A stretch of 64,000 nt of DNA. It comes from Polyangiaceae bacterium. Its GTDB lineage: Bacteria > Myxococcota_A > Polyangia > Polyangiales > Polyangiaceae. The position numbers and the translations under genes were made by a program. The notes below the pieces were generated by a model. That model saw only the letters and a list, made by a program, of their open reading frames with translations, was not told where the DNA came from and did no database searches. Positions 63,037 to 64,000 of the stretch are shown here, one piece after another (the stretch's first letter is position 1; each line of letters begins with the position of its first letter). Where the stretch lies: the NCBI GenBank assembly GCA_016712345.1, contig JADJRH010000001.1, positions 5,025,001 through 5,089,000 on the forward strand, given 5' to 3'.

Positions 63037-64000
63037 GTTTCAATCCGCGCCCAGTCAGATCTGACCAGGCGATTTATTGTTGCCAGACATGCCGGCAAAC
63101 ACACCCAAGTTTCAATCCGCGCCCAGTCAGATCTGACCAGGCGATAAAGATGGCGGACGGGGTTTGCGCTTGTGAACGGTTTCAATCCGCGCCCAGTCAG
63201 ATCTGACCAGGCGATCACCACCACCGCCGCCACCACCGGACCCGGCAAGAGTTTCAATCCGCGCCCAGTCAGATTTGACCAGGCGATAAAGATCCGGAAG
63301 CTTCACTAGCCAACACTCCTTGTTTCAATCCGCGCCCAGTCAGATTTGACCAGGCGATCACGCTTGGCCCCGCTCCGCCCAGTCCGAAGATTTGTTTCAA
63401 TCCGCGCCCAGTCAGATTTGACCAGGCGATGTTTCGCAACCGCACAACCACGGCATGGTGTCTTTGTTTCAATCCGCGCCCAGTCAGATTTGACCAGGCG
63501 ATCCCCGACTGTTGGCAGAGCCAACCGGCAGCCTCAAGGTTTCAATCCGCGCCCAGTCAGATTTGACCAGGCGATCGTCGGGTTACGGCAGCTATGATGA
63601 CATCCCGTTCTGTTTCAATCCGCGCCCAGTCAGATTTGACCAGGCGATCGACGCGTTGTTTGCAAACGACGACGTGTACACGTGGGTTTCAATCCGCGCC
63701 CAGTCAGATTTGACCAGGCGATCTTCGCGAGCGTCGCCTTGTCGCAAGGGTAAGCTGTTTCAATCCGCGCCCAGTCAGATTTGACCAGGCGATATTTTGA
63801 CCAGGCTCGCGCGCTTGCGGCGGTCAAGTTTCAATCCGCGCCCAGTCAGATTTGACCAGGCGATCCCAAGATCCGATAAGGCCCCAGCGCTGCACCGGTG
63901 TTTCAATCCGCGCCCAGTCAGATTTGACCAGGCGATCTGGATCGCTCGATTCAACGCAGACGCCATTGGTAAGTTTCAATCCGCGCCCAGTCAGATTTGA
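63037..64000 (-). CRISPR. CRISPR array, at least 14 repeats, continues past the right edge
   Basis: The 37-base repeats begin GTTTCAATCCGCGCCCAGTC and end AGATTTGACCAGGCGAT on the plus strand. Starts are at 63037, 63109, 63179, 63251, 63322, 63394, 63466, 63539, 63612, 63686, 63757, 63828, 63900 and 63973 (last one cut). Spacers are 33-37 bases. In complement the repeat ends GGATTGAAAC, the usual 3' end of type I/III repeats, so crRNA is probably made from the minus strand and the leader lies beyond 64000. The first three repeats have C in place of T (AGATCTGACC), as expected at an old trailer end. A truncated repeat remnant with one mismatch (TGAGCAGGCGAT, 62991-63002) and one more spacer-like segment (63003-63036) precede the array. 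No cas gene is in the window. Confidence 0.98.

Noticed and set aside
63024..64000. Open frames reading through the CRISPR array on both strands
   Set aside because: They consist of translated repeats and spacers; repeat length and phase create open frames by chance.

Overview
The window is bacterial, moderately GC-rich and densely coded. It looks like a myxobacterium (Myxococcota, probably order Polyangiales). The evidence is gene style rather than any marker gene: three eukaryote-type Ser/Thr kinases with Ala/Pro/Thr-rich linkers, an FHA-sigma54 activator, many Gly/Ser/Thr-rich or Cys-rich outer-surface lipoproteins, paired DUF1552/DUF1592 proteins, TerB-like proteins and a branched-chain keto-acid dehydrogenase operon. 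No rRNA or tRNA gene was found.

Layout. 1-7000 (minus strand): a type VI secretion cargo operon. It runs from a PAAR-headed protein-arginine deiminase (PAD), through a second PAD and a 205-residue protein, to a VgrG that leaves the window at its left edge. 7373-16705: lipoproteins, a YceI protein, a TerB-like protein, E1-alpha/E1-beta/E2 of a 2-oxoacid dehydrogenase, a TPR protein and a kinase. 16708-25000: an accessory stretch with three PD-(D/E)XK-type genes carrying AEG-type repeats or related domains, one of them frameshifted; a decayed SNF2/UvrD helicase fusion; and an exported PLP-fold enzyme. 25006-28019 (minus strand): a candidate RiPP cluster with a Trp-rich small protein, a radical SAM/SPASM enzyme and a glycosyltransferase. 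28234-33728: a chromate transporter, a Phd/ParE toxin-antitoxin pair and a DUF1552/DUF1592 pair. 33950-42440: an antiporter, a desaturase, a hydrolase, a lipoprotein and an FHA-sigma54 activator, with intergenic spaces full of structured repeats. 42442-54781: kinases, an ABC exporter, lipoproteins and small proteins. 54855-61024: a lipoprotein, glycogen phosphorylase, another lipoprotein and a secreted trypsin-like protease. 61278-64000: an Rpn nuclease gene, a duplicated copy of its tail, and a CRISPR array that runs off the right edge.

Most notable signals. (i) Two vertebrate-type PADs, with all four catalytic residues recognisable, are wired to a VgrG by PAAR sequences; I infer they are citrullinating T6SS effectors. 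(ii) A Trp-rich precursor candidate, radical SAM enzyme and glycosyltransferase form one apparent operon. (iii) A family of small CTAG-bounded inverted-repeat elements has arms that differ between copies but stay complementary within a copy, and two of them begin exactly at stop codons. (iv) A second covarying hairpin family and the short word TGTGTACGC recur between genes. (v) The C-terminal, antitoxin-like part of an Rpn gene, with its terminator, has been copied to the trailer end of the CRISPR array, cutting through a repeat. Functions are read from motifs recognised by eye; no database search was possible.
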